This document shows, in pieces, positions 42,201 through 52,236 of a stretch of DNA of 64,000 nucleotides; position 1 is the first letter of the stretch; every line of letters begins with the position of its first letter. A program made the translations under genes and the position numbers. This DNA comes from Phoronis australis (taxonomy: Eukaryota > Phoronida > Phoronidae). Location: the NCBI GenBank assembly GCA_002633005.1, contig NMRA01000057.1, forward strand, positions 493,567-557,566. The letters run 5' to 3'. The notes under the pieces are model-generated. The model was not told the DNA's origin, ran no database searches, and saw only the letters and a program-made list of their open reading frames with translations.

Positions 42201-43165
42201 AGTTTCAAATAAAATGCTTTGAAGTCTAAAAACTTAAGTAATAAATTGCCAGCCAAGTACCGATGCTCTCCAACCTCCTTGCTGCATGACTGAGTATTAA
42301 CACTGTTAAGCACACCGGCCTCTTCTTCGGTCATCTCGTAGCGTTGTACAGGCATGTCTACTACATTCACGAATTTGGCTAACAACGTTGTGCTCACCAT
42401 GTGAAAAGCTACATACTGAACACTGTTTCGATAAACACAGGGGATTTTCACCTGATCTAATTCTATAAAGTCAAACTTAGACCACAGATCAACGACTTTC
42501 GAACTAATGAGCTTCACCTCTTCACTGCCACTTTCCTCCTCCTCATCACTATCGTCAATGACAATAACTTTGGTAGATTCATCTGAACTGTTCTTTTCAT
42601 TGGATTCTGTTGACTTTATTGTTACAGGTAGTGATTTTGAATGTTCCTCGGAAGTGCAAACCATATTAGGTTTGCCATGTGTAGACTCAGTGCTTTTCAA
42701 AGACAGACTGGAGGGAGAATAATTGTGGACTTCTTTAACTCGTAGACTAGTATCCTGATTTGTTTGAGCTTTTTGTAGAACAGATGACCCTTCACCAAAA
42801 GCACGTAGAACAAGAGGGGGAGTATCGCTGGCGTTCCCAACCTTTTCTGCAAGATTCTCAGATGCTAATACCATAGACTCCTCATTAGTATTGCATCCTC
42901 TCTCTGTCATATCATGTAAACCGATGTTGTTATTGTAACCAAACAGATCTTTATTCTCTGGCGCTGCAATGCCATTCTTTGTCCGTTCTTCTGGTCCCAA
43001 TTGTCTCTTTTCACCATCATTGGTGACATCTGTTGGTGACTGGCCATTTGTGACAACATGCTGGGACCTTTTGTCATCACATTCATTCTCTCGAGCTTTA
43101 GTTGGATTTGATAGAGTTCGTATGAGTTGCTCTGCGAACTCCCACACATTCTGTCGTGCAGGCAT
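39227..43165 (-). CDS. Large unrecognised, probably nuclear protein with SUMO-interaction-like motifs (1312 residues)
   Basis: A single uninterrupted exon codes for 1312 residues. TGA lies in frame just before the ATG, and a 5' leader acceptor (ttgcag) ends at 43177, so the start is well fixed. Visible parts: an acidic SUMO-interaction-like motif VIVIDDSDEEEE (200-211), globular segments at about 225-410, a long Ser/Thr/Pro/Gln/His-rich disordered region (about 430-1000), a second globular segment at about 1013-1120, basic clusters resembling nuclear localisation signals (SAKRKMSRPSK at 1155, RSRKRKH at 1178), and further hydrophobic-acidic motifs (FLIVPDSD at about 990, CIIVSD at about 1294). 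Segments 241-323, 345-405 and 1041-1117 look like copies of one module. I do not recognise the family. A role in SUMO-dependent chromatin or transcription control is inference. The stop overlaps a splice-donor-like tcgtaagag, so a spliced longer form is possible. Confidence 0.85.
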   Translation of the reverse strand: MPARQNVWEFAEQLIRTLSNPTKARENECDDKRSQHVVTNGQSPTDVTNDGEKRQLGPEERTKNGIAAPENKDLFGYNNNIGLHDMTERGCNTNEESMVLASENLAEKVGNASDTPPLVLRAFGEGSSVLQKAQTNQDTSLRVKEVHNYSPSSLSLKSTESTHGKPNMVCTSEEHSKSLPVTIKSTESNEKNSSDESTKVIVIDDSDEEEESGSEEVKLISSKVVDLWSKFDFIELDQVKIPCVYRNSVQYVAFHMVSTTLLAKFVNVVDMPVQRYEMTEEEAGVLNSVNTQSCSKEVGEHRYLAGNLLLKFLDFKAFYLKLKRQYQSHCVKTGWYRVNDCTNTPYVERHGVRYVPLSVMRQASKLLTQRDRVDTVQVDDGELISLNRECLGIHTFGPSIRLVSVNIIQNHNNCKKIVELSENPYKSCVDEQETNTAPSVSSKSNVIKAGDNNTQVGAELVIKQPFVNGSKVSGTSMSLIPVTAAVSRSSVGTSVPDVLFSQNKSTPLNSLTQSTSERITSSTDASHLLKLLEEPPTFGQSTTDHQFEESTMPLNWSCQYTTISEPSSASASHTRATGVSNSVTQPKQNQCPDVYPLHPHERQHKPNMPLLPLVSGSDTTNSFPVRQPSHHNVYTIHHFPSRNQLHQAPVPQRFYCPNFPQTCRPFHRPQVPFQPSLEDQQKLNLYVRPQQQRAANYNHATHQALLMRRHPFSASLGILGIVNQTRPGFHNRLPSCMNRTYPNSLNTSCGLPQSSDPEALKRLSTHQSVSTFSSFTVSTPSALTPPSYLYPHHLLSSRDASRMQPRHVENGLGYIRASPPVRFQTENCGYECNITQTRNDSANTFVGTTTARRDRLVCDADQIKSSSHHSATQSSVMESAGVQAPFDSSEAVHVLPSRRYPFINVSPAVDGNAGTSVSPTSLSSSAQLDGSGKHRKERNVATLSFTSPQVPSSFSYPPPIPKSTTVPTASTPSQPKDFVKGNELDKTSTFLIVPDSDPTTSMSQKFLPKDLKDNDIHVRILYLFNSLVPVLHSLWRGNKDWFISVEELGITFFPHVDFTELEYTHRSILRTDCMRMTSMEEKALCNYYGIPDGILRSKYILPLTDFKMIFHNLHQIFGASALKESKGFLESRKLTEEAGATHPAKSGKTYKNTGSAKRKMSRPSKGIAPTSPNEFLFRSRKRKHIEPHKFDVASKYIKDVSKLTETVVLHTGQQENCSERSPTLLSVLGDQTKKTNEVRSDLHKVNYPLCVDLEGQNVKGIYDSVCEVNGQTSCYDSSQETVGFAEDEDEDSFCIIVSDVVSLKNNPTFTNS

Positions 43166-46100
43166 CTGTCATGTATCTGCAACGTAAAGTAAAAACAATG
43201 CATCTAGGTCACGTATATGCTGAGACTACATTCCTACAACCCACAAAACTGACTTGCAAAAACAAAAGGCTTTCTTTAACATTATGGCGACTCTTCATGA
43301 GCCATTTTTGCTTGTTAAATGTCATTCCACGAGAGCACCAAAAGGTCAACCCTAGGCTTACCGACTCAGATCCTGAAAAAAACTGTGTGTACATACATCC
43401 TGCTGGGATATATTAAAAATGGTTATTTGAAAATTTTGGGCAATTGTTTTTTAAGTTAGAGCATGATGATTACTTTGGCTCAAAATAGCCCACTTTGGAT
43501 CAAAAAAGGCTCAGTTAGTGCAATTGTTTTCAAGCGACTTAAAAGAACGGGAAAAAATCTTAAAGTGATTATGTCAGCATGGAACCTCTCTATCAAAAAA
43601 CAGTCTTTGAATTTTCAAAGAGGTTTCCGTTAACCTTCACTGGAGTGCCAAATTTTGATATTTTTGTATACCTGATTTTCAGCCATTTTGGGGTGCTCGG
43701 GGGGCCAGTTTGCAGGGTGCTGGTAATTTCTAATGATATTATTTTTCATCAGTACAGTATCTGAACAAGAAAATAAAAAAAAATAAAAATTGAACTTTTT
43801 TGTTTGTTTTCAAGGAACAGCCGATAGAAAAGACATACCATAGCGTATTTCACGGTGTCTGACAACGGGCAGTACGTAACTGTATCTCACAAACTTCATA
43901 AAGGAGCTTCATTAATTTCTGCCAATATGTTTATATGGTGATCAAATCAGTCGAAGTCAATTTTTAGATGCCTTGACTACTGCTTGACCCCTAGTGGCAG
44001 TTTCTATAACTAGAATTATTTGATGGAGTTTCATGAAATTTAGCCAAAACGTTTCCATCGAGGAAACAGTGGTACATGCATGTTTGAGAACGATGTTTCA
44101 ATATTAATCTAATCACGTTCGGATATTTTGTTTCTGTCTTTGTAACTGAGGATGACTGTTGAATAATATCGTGACGTCTTTTACATGCTGCACTCTACCG
44201 TCGTTTTTGTTTTCTACTTCTTACTTCTAATTTGGCCAAAACCTACAATTATTCACATGCATGTTTTCGAATTAGTCTAACCTGTGCTGCCACACCAGTG
44301 ACAGTTTTAGAAAACCGTTCTCACGTCTAACCTGTGCACCCGTCAGCTGCTAACTGATGCCTTGATAACGTCCATCTTATTACCTGAACAAAGTGTAAGC
44401 ACCTTAAGTTCGTAACCTATGCTGTTGACATCGCGAGATGGCCGACCCGATCAAAATAAAGTCAAAATGTGATACATAAATAACAATAACTTTTGAATGC
44501 ACCATGCAATTTTGACAATGTTTTCAATTTTTTATTTCAAATATTGATGCCTTTCCTGTGATGTAGGATTTTGTTTTCAAAACGAAAAAGTAATTTTCGG
44601 TTCGACCTCTTCGCACAGTCACTCGAACCCTTAATTCAAAAGACTTTTTTATAGATAAAAGATAAATTGCCTTGAACTGGTGCACAAATTGGAATATTTC
44701 ATAAAAAAAACATGAATTATTCATGTCAGCCTAAAATTGTCTCTAAGGTCGTTACAAAATTTGTTCACATATCCAAGATCTATCTAAAAATATATATTTC
44801 AATGTCCACAGCACTGCAAACTGGCTTGTAAAAGCACTTGAGTGACACCCACTTTCAGCACTACAAAGAAGTGCTTACGGATTTATCTCCCCTGTCGTGT
44901 TATGAATGCAGCGAAATCATTAATATTAAATTTATTTGGTAGTCCTCATGTCCCAACTCCTAATCCCATTATGTGTTTCCTCTCGTTGCATGCATTCCAC
45001 CTGTTTTCATTGGGCAATTGCTGTTTTCGATATGCAAAAACGTGCCATTTTCTTCGTAAGCCTTTGGAGACCTATAGCTAAAAACGAAGAGGTCATTTGG
45101 TGCACAGTTGATGATTTTTGTATCATAGCCACACCTTGATCACTTACGCAGAGCTTAAGCTGAATCTGGAAGATGACCCTAGTCTGATTTTTTATTTCTT
45201 TTGATTTTTTCGTGGAATGGCTGTAAACTCCCCACCAAGAGCACCAGGCTTCATCAAACAAATTTTGGCAAAGGTCCACTTTTAAGCAAGACTACTTTAC
45301 GAAAATTAATACAACAATGATTACCTATCACTCGTATTAATTTATTAACTACAGTATTAAGGAATAGGGCAACCTCAATTCATTAATCCTTCCTTTTCAG
45401 ACTCACTTTATGTCAAATGGACGCCTATTAGATTGATCAATTTGAAGTGTTCCTCACAGGGTTGCCATAAATAGATTTCATTTTTGATCTAGCAGAAGAT
45501 AGAGAAATCAAACAATAAAGCAAAGTACCACTGGACAAAACAAGTACACCAAATCCATGAAACAAGAGAAAGTTACACCAGATCTTCCACAGAAAACCAT
45601 GTTGGATTTTATCTCGAAACAAATGTACACATCTTAAGTTCGCACGGGAATGGCTGGAAAAGTACCAACTGGAGGCGCTGCATTATCAGTAATTACACTA
45701 CGAATGTCACGGGGAATGTCGGGAGTGCTCTACTATTGAACACAATTTGTCAGGAGCTCGAACCTGCTACAAAACAGAACAAAGGTTATGGCTCTCCAAG
45801 CGAAGCATTTTATTTGCGAGTCTTCTTAGAAAAGTTGATTGGCAACTGAAAACATCCTGAAGCAACACACTTAGGGAAGTGAGTAAAGCCAGAAATTGAC
45901 AGCATCTCACATAATATTCCAAACGCATTCTGCTGTAGCATATCAGCATCAAATATTAAATGTGCCCCCATCAAAATTCCACACCGCATCATTTCAGTAT
46001 GAAGGCCTTAATACCTCAACACCAGACTTATCAAGAACAGACCCAGTGAAGTGACCAAATTTCAACTGCAAGTCATGATGTGGCTTCACCAGTGGGATCG

Positions 46101-46344
46101 ACGAAGCAACACCAAGGAAATGAGGGGAAGCCTTTAATAAGCTGTCTGGTAGAAAGCCAATCAGTGATGGAGAATGGTAGTTATTCCCCCAGTCCTCATA
46201 CATAACCTAACGCGTGCGTAGGTGTTCTCACAAACTATTTTATCATTTTTTACAAAAAATTGCGTTGGATTATGCAACGTTAAATAACTTGCGTCAAATA
46301 TTTTGTTTAAAAAGTATTCAGTTTTTGCTGTAGTACGTGTAAGG
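43166..46344. other. Intergenic region between the large gene and the Polinton remnant
   Basis: It starts with the upstream intron/leader of the minus-strand large gene. Farther on, minus-strand frames at 45994-46203 and 45810-45992 give protein-like text (for example LIGFLPDSLLKASPHFLG) in two frames without a recognised family, possibly a broken gene. A short + frame MADPIKIKSK at 44439 sits in a gagATGGCC context but has no partner exon. Nothing here is firm enough to call. Confidence 0.4.
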
Positions 46345-46768
46345 AAACTGGATTTCCAGGTCTGTGTCTCTGGGAAGCGTAGTCTTAAACTGCGCTTGTC
46401 AGTAGGAGATAGAACATCGATTCAGTTGTCATTCTTAATTAAAGACAGATTAGGTAAGACGACGCCTTGTGAAACACTATTCAGCGTCACCTAACGAGTC
46501 AGGATGTCGCTGCCTGTTTTTAAATTGTACGAACTCCACACTACGACGGTGAATAGTACGATCATTTGGCTGAAAAAGACAATTTTCTTCTTCGGTACAT
46601 TTCGTCCGATTAGCAGCCAGTGTCTCCCTGTAATATTGTGAAGTTCCAAATTCTCCTGCTGGGCCTCCGTCTTGCTGACACTCATGCTCATGAATGAGAG
46701 TAATGCTGTGAGTATCAATTGTTATATATGATAAATTGACGCTTGTTAAGACAAACGAGGTCGTGTCT
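46345..46768 (-). repeat. Left arm of inverted duplication in the Polinton remnant
   Basis: Read on the minus strand this segment matches 47900-48325 over about 400 bp: ataacaattgatactcac, ttacagggagacactggct and atgacaactgaatcgatgtt occur in the same order. The copies differ by many substitutions and small indels, so the duplication is old. Both contain the start of the same small gene (MTTESMF). Confidence 0.8.
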
Positions 46769-46979
46769 ACATTGAGAGATAACCAATTCAATCTTCGAAC
46801 ATCACTGATCTATGACGTTCTCAGGAAACATTAACCGTCGGCAACATCGGGCTGGAAAGAGTTTTGTCAGTAACTAAGAAATGTGAATGTTCCCGGGTAC
46901 TCAATGGAAATAAAGAACGTTCGTCATCAGAACAAGAGAGCACGGAAGCGACTACTAGAACCGCTGACGCCCCTCATTC

Positions 46980-47890
46980 GCAATGGGAAAAGAGACAACA
47001 TAACACTGATGGTACATGTAAATTAAGAAGGGTGTACTATGATCCAAGGCACCCAGGAAGTTTGGGAGGAATAGACTCCACTCGACGAGGTCTGAAAGGC
47101 AAATTGAAGAAAAGGATTGTAAAAAATCACTTATATTCGCCACAAACAACTGGCTAGAAATTTTACGAGTCCATTGAGCAGCAGTTCCAGGCAGAGCTTG
47201 TAGTCGTGTCCAAGTTGGCAAAACGTAACGACGGTCACGGGTACATTCTTACCTGTATAGATATGCTCTCGAAATATGCATTAGCTTTTCCACTCCTAGA
47301 CAAGACGGGAAAAAGCTTAGTTGAAGCTTTCAAACGTATTTTCGTCAGTGGACGGAAATGCAAGACCTTGAAGACCGGCAAAGGGACGGCGTTTACGAAT
47401 TGTGTCTTTCAGAAATTTCTCAAAGAGAAAGGAGATCAAGGCAAGCATCGCCGAACGCTTTAATCGCACTTTAAAACGAAATTTCTTTACATCTAAAAAC
47501 ACCTTGCGATACGTTGACGTATTACCCGTGAGGTCCTACAACAACACATACCACCGACCTATCAAGACAACGTCCTCGTCTGTCACACGAGCTAATCAAG
47601 AGACATTATAGCAGACACTTTACGGATCGTACGTGAAACCCACCAAACCGAAATTTAAGACCAGTGACTGGATAGTTATCAGCACGGCAAAACATCCTTT
47701 CAAGAAAGGATATTTACCAAATTGGACTGAAGAATTCTTTACTATTGATAGAAAGGTCTCAAGCACACTGAAAACTTACACACTGATGGATGATCAAGGA
47801 GAAATACTAGAGGGAACGTTTTATCAACAGGAGCTTCAATACGGTAGCCAACAGAAATGTATACAAGATGGAGAGCGTGCAGCGGGAGAG
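46980..47890 (+). pseudogene. Polinton-type integrase pseudogene
   Basis: Blocks typical of Polinton integrases appear in order: YYDPRHPGSLGG (about 47035), a zinc-finger/core linker, SKLAKRNDGHGYILTCIDML followed by a SKYALAFPL block, FKRIF, then SIAERFNRTLK, YNNTYHRPIK and a chromodomain-like tail (KGYLPNWTEEFF, EGTFYQQELQ). Damage includes an in-frame stop at 47155-47157, a frameshift plus deletion near 47430, and a stop at 47609-47611. The first two acidic residues of the DDE triad are lost (Asp replaced by Glu in AELVVV; TGKG where the second Asp is expected). The family performs strand transfer of element ends; this copy is dead. Confidence 0.85.
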
Positions 47891-47899
47891 ATATCCCGA

Positions 47900-48325
47900 C
47901 TCCTTCAACTCGTGGGTCAACGAGCGTCAGTTTGCCACTGATAACAATTGATACTCACACCGTTACTCTCATTCACGAGCATGAGTTCCATCGAAGCGGA
48001 GGCACCAGAGGAAAATTTGGAACTTGAGAATATTACAGGGAGACACTGGCTATTGTTCGGACAAAAATTACCACGTGCGAAGGAAAGTGTCTTTTCAAGT
48101 GATCATACTCTTCACCGTCAGAGTGCGGTGTCTGTACAATCTAACAATAGGGAGCGGCAACCCGACTCTTTGGATGACGCAGATTAGCGCTTCAGTCGGC
48201 TTCGTCTTACCTATTCCGTCTCTAAACAAGAATGACAACTGAATCGATGTTCTGCCAAGTAATAGCTCCAGCGCAGTTTAAGTCTATGTTCCCCAGAGAC
48301 ATAGACCTGGACTTATGTTGGGAGG
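47900..48325 (+). repeat. Right arm of inverted duplication in the Polinton remnant
   Basis: This is the plus-strand counterpart of 46345-46768. It includes a short frame (47948-48187) that has a diverged inverted equivalent in the left arm, and the start of the small frame at 48232. The arms are separated by about 1.1 kb of integrase sequence. Confidence 0.8.
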
Positions 48326-48354
48326 TAGGGCTTGCAGAAATTCAAGTGTTGTAA
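48232..48354 (+). pseudogene. Fragment of a Polinton small structural-type gene
   Basis: A 40-residue frame starts MTTESMFCQV and contains DIDLDLCWEVGLAEIQ. The 'WEVGLAEIQ' phrase resembles the N-terminal part of a Polinton virion-type gene that precedes the capsid gene. It stops soon after, and the following DNA shifts to capsid sequence, so most of the gene has been deleted. Assignment to a specific protein (penton or other) is inference. Confidence 0.4.
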
Positions 48355-48420
48355 CTATCAACATATGTGTGATGATAGAGATAATAAATCCATTAACTTC
48401 ACGAGGCCAAGAACGGACAT

Positions 48421-49177
48421 TTGATAGCAGCAATCTGGTACAAGGATGCTAGCGGCAAATTTGACACCCTAAGCGACGTTAATTTAGGATGCAAGACGCG
48501 TAAGCCACTTGCAGCGGGGGGGGGGGGGGGGGCNNNNNNNNNNNNNNNNNNNNNNNNNNNNNNNNNNNNNNGGGGGGGGGGGGGGGTGCTACCCTTGACA
48601 TGACGGGTAAACTCCACAATGACATATTTATCCAAGACAGATACCTACTCAACAACGTTTACACAAATATAAGATTGGTGCGAAACAAGAACTTGTTCGC
48701 CGTCATGTCACCGACGGCGCGAGGGTGCTAGTACACATAAAGGCCCTTGAGAAAAGCACCGCAAAGTACCCTCTGCGACACATCGAATGCAAAGTGATTT
48801 CCATGCCAGCCGGACACCTGTCTATGACACAAAGAATTTTCTTCTATGTCAAATTCCCAAGAGGGTAATTGTGTGATTTTGTGATACAGACGCCTACAGC
48901 AGATCGTATGCCAAGAACCCTTTCACTTTTTAACATTACAACATCAATCATTTCTCTCTTTAGCTCGACGGGGTGCAGGTTCCTTCTAAATCACTACATC
49001 CAAAATTTGACCAATCTACGTTCGTTAGAGCTTTTACGATCTTGTGTTCGAGAACCGAAGAGAATTACGAGGACGAAGGCATTCGCATCTACAATAAACA
49101 ATGTAGGTTATGCTGAGTTTGAGAGCATTGTGGAAATTGACAGAGCTAGAAACGTCTTATTTGATTTCACACCATGA
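48421..49177 (+). pseudogene. Polinton major capsid protein pseudogene
   Basis: Pieces of a double-jelly-roll capsid protein are readable in three frames: WYKDASGKFDT before the gap, LHNDIFIQDRYLLNNVYTNI after it, then ALEKSTAKYPLRHIECK, LDGVQVPSKSLHPKF and finally YAEFESIVEIDRARNVLFDF at the C-terminus. The N-terminal portion of the usual protein is missing, at least two frameshifts and internal deletions are present, and the assembly gap falls inside. Capsid proteins of this type suggest that Polintons can form virions. This copy is not expressed as an intact protein. Confidence 0.82.
48534..48571. other. Assembly gap (38 N) flanked by poly-G
   Basis: Thirty-eight N are bordered by G runs on both sides (about 48516-48532 and 48572-48586). 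The G run is probably a sequencing or assembly barrier. The flanking capsid motifs are close to adjacent in related proteins, so the true missing sequence may be short or an inserted homopolymer. Confidence 0.97.
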
Positions 49178-49618
49178 GGATTGTCTCGATTACTACAATT
49201 CTAGAAAGTGGTGACGTTGGCGGTTGTCTCCCAAGTGATGAATTGTGTAATGTAGGTGTCGTTTCACATTCGAATGCTTACGTTTGCACCTATACTATCC
49301 TAGCTACAGTACACACCTGGAACACAATGGATGGCTATTTAGCTGACCGAGAATGGAAAAGGAGAACATCTCGACTCGTACGGCGTGCCACCTCTATGGC
49401 ACCACTTGCGAGACTTTACCGATAGAAATACGAATGGATGGACAACTCAGACCAGACAACTTCAGGGACTTTCGTGGGCAGTTTCCGGACAATCTTGTAT
49501 AGTTTATTTGTTATATCGGTGCCGCGCATGAAGCATGGACTTTATTGCCAATTTGTTTGATAAAGGCACTGAAACTTACGATCGCTCTGTTTTAGAATTT
49601 ATTGACGGATTAATGTAA
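49174..49618 (+). pseudogene. Polinton adenovirus-type protease pseudogene
   Basis: Fragments in different frames follow the order of adenovirus-type (C5) proteases: GGCLPSDEL, PGTQWMAI, LDSYGVPPLW, then LQGLSWAVSGQSC followed by 'YLLYRCRA', MDFIANLFD and a stop at 49616-49618. The catalytic His of the GTHW motif appears as Gln, and the first Cys of the C-G-x-x-C motif as Ser. Two or more frameshifts break it. The family matures capsid proteins. The position directly after the capsid gene supports the call. Confidence 0.65.
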
Positions 49619-52139
49619 TCACAACATGTAATTCAATTCAACGTCTAAAAGCCCATTGTAACTTATGGTATTACGCTACACATACAACAAAATTTTACTG
49701 GAATTAAAACATTGGTAGCTGACATGTGTTAATGCTTGTTTACGAAAAAAAAATGAATAAAAATATTGGAATAATCAGAATTGTTTACAATAAATAAACT
49801 CACCACAGAGGTAGTGCTTGTAAAATACCTTTCGACAACTTCAGAGGACGGTTCATCTACAAAATAAAATACAAAAAACGAGTATTTAAAAAGAGTTTTC
49901 AATATTCAGTATGGGCGATTGATCAAAAAAGACGAAGCACTGAATACCACGTACGAAAAACGAAATTTATAAATCTGTAAAGTTAAGAGTTAAGAAAATG
50001 TTAACTCACCACTATCTTACAAACTCTCATCTCGGAATAGTTTGCATTCTGTAGACTTCGTCAAAACTATACTCAGTTTACTGATATCTCCGGCGTTACA
50101 CACATCGTGTAGCACCTAATACATGTAGTACATAGACGGGAATAAATTTACGGCGTATGCAGTTGTTTGGTTCGAAATACAAGTAATTGACCAAGTATAA
50201 AGAAAACTAAAGGCACGTGCCTGTCGAAATTTGTTTAAGCACCCAGCGCATTATTTAAGTGCAACAGTCGTAGACGGGTTCAAAATATACTTAATTGACC
50301 CCGCATAAAGTAAAATATGTGTCCGCCGGCGAGTCTTTATTTAAAATTATATAAGAAAATCTTATGTATTCCTGTGCATTCATCAACATTCATCCACTTC
50401 CGTATGCTGTTATTGAAATATAAACAAGTTTCTTTTCCCTCTTATGTGGTTACAATAGCTCATTATTAGTTTAGTACCTTTCACGCGTTAGCTACATGTA
50501 CATGCGACATCTGTTGTTGAATTAGGTGGTTACAATTTTTTCTTATTATTTTAGGTGGCACCGAACAGTTAGGCTGCGGCCGCGGCCAATTTGCACTCCC
50601 AAAATATTAAAATCTAGGAGTAGGCCAGGCTTAGGGTATTTTCAGTTAGGTATTGTATGTAAGCCAAGTGAATACGGTTTGTCTGTATTTGTGATTATGT
50701 TGAGAATGAAGAAAAGACCATTTGCTCGGCTGTGGTTGCAATCTTCTTCAAGATGGCGTTGCTGGGCAGCGCAGACTGAGAAATTGGCCGCAATTTCAGG
50801 TAGCCCTAAAACGAGTCAGATTTGCACAAAAACTAGTAAGTTGACAGTACTTTTGGACCACATATTTGGAATCGGTAAGAAATTTGCTTTCGGAATCTAA
50901 TATTGGCTTTAGTCGAGCCTCGGTAGGGAAGTGGTGGCTTTGAGGTGAAAAATGCCGATTTTGCGTTTTTGCCCCTGTTTTTCTTAGTCTAGCTTGGTTT
51001 TCAGAAGGAGTGAAAGGGTCAAAAATACAAGATAAAACTGTGCTCTCCTGTAGGGCTTGTGATGTGAAATGACTCAAAACCTTTCTTTCTTTGCATGCAG
51101 TTTTTTACAGAGTGAAGAAACGGTGAAGAGTCCATTGACGTGTGTTCTGGTAGGAAAACTGGGAACTGTTCTGTGTCCCTTGGTACCTTTCATAGATTAG
51201 GAATACGCGATACCTGTTGTTGAGAGATGAGAGAGAACAAAGGGGTTAAATTACACAACGACAAGAAGTGGTGGCGCGCGCAACCGTAAATAAGGGAATC
51301 AATCTTTTGTTCTTATTCAGTAAAACATGATCTCCATTTTGTTTCCAATCTCGATCGGCTGAACTCTACGAACACAACGTCTTTTTATTGTCAGAACATC
51401 CGAGTGGTGGACGGTGCCACGCCATCTAATCTACCTGTGGATGTCAGCAGTCACGTGACTGCCGATTCGGTCAAAAATTTTGTCATGATATTTATGTTTC
51501 CGAAAAGACAACCGGGAGTAAAAACTTCACGAATTATTTGTAGGAAGTATTGGGAAAGACACGCGGGCACTGTCAAACGCGCGTCCCGTCACAATAGCAA
51601 TATTGTCGTAATACCACGCTCCCATGCTTTTTCCTACGTCAAGCACTTCAAACTAAAATTCGTCCATGGACCATTGTCATCATTTGTCTGCTGCTTCTGT
51701 TGCTACTCAAAACTTTTTGCATTATTTGAGTTTGGGACCACTCTAATACATTTGAATTGTGTGGCATGATCTCAGTTGGGTCGACTAGAATATTTTCAAC
51801 ACCAGTTTAATTTCCATGACTCAGAGAGCCGAGCCTCTGATTTTTGATTTTCCATAGAAGATATCGGTGTTTATACAGGAACTTTTGATAGCAGATATGT
51901 CACCGTTGTTTGACTGTCTGAGATATGACTCCTGCGTATTCAGTTGGCATACACGTACATGTAGCACATACACGAAGTTGCCCGCAGTTTATAAGGTTTC
52001 TTAGAAATTCTTGCTCAAAGCAAAACAAGACAATTACACCAAAAATGGCGGTCACGTGTTTAATAACAACTGCGCGACATTTTAAGGCACAGATTAAGAT
52101 TATTCAGTCATCGAGAATTCCTAGAGAATATGCCCTACT

Positions 52140-52236
52140 TTTCGAAGTTGAATCGGAAAATTTTTGAATTGTCCGATTCAACTTCGAAATGCCAAATAAC
52201 TCATTAAAATGAGTTGTTTGGCGAAGTTCGACAATT
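52140..52236. repeat. Compound hairpin (two adjacent palindromes)
   Basis: The first hairpin has 18-bp perfect arms (ttcgaagttgaatcgga and its complement) at 52140-52157 and 52172-52189. The second has 14-bp arms (gccaaataactcat) at 52191-52204 and 52209-52222 with one mismatch. The following gaagttcgacaatt is in turn an imperfect complement of 52168-52185. It is probably the core of a foldback element, and there is no coding capacity. Confidence 0.8.

Larger units (their letters stand above)
46345..49618 (+). mobile_element. Polinton/Maverick remnant
   Basis: The segment carries decayed remnants of three Polinton hallmark genes in one orientation: a retroviral-like integrase (about 46980-47890), a double-jelly-roll major capsid protein (about 48421-49177) and an adenovirus-type cysteine protease (about 49174-49618). 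Smaller frames lie between integrase and capsid. Polintons are 15-25-kb self-synthesising DNA elements related to Adintovirus-like viruses. This copy is about 3.3 kb, lacks a recognisable protein-primed DNA polymerase and packaging ATPase, and has stops, frameshifts and deletions in every gene. No long terminal inverted repeats bounding the whole element were found. An inverted duplication surrounds the integrase. The element cannot be active. Confidence 0.85.

Noticed and set aside
48399-48635. Minus-strand frame across the N gap rich in proline
   Set aside because: Proline comes from the G runs on the other strand, and the frame is created by N and homopolymer.
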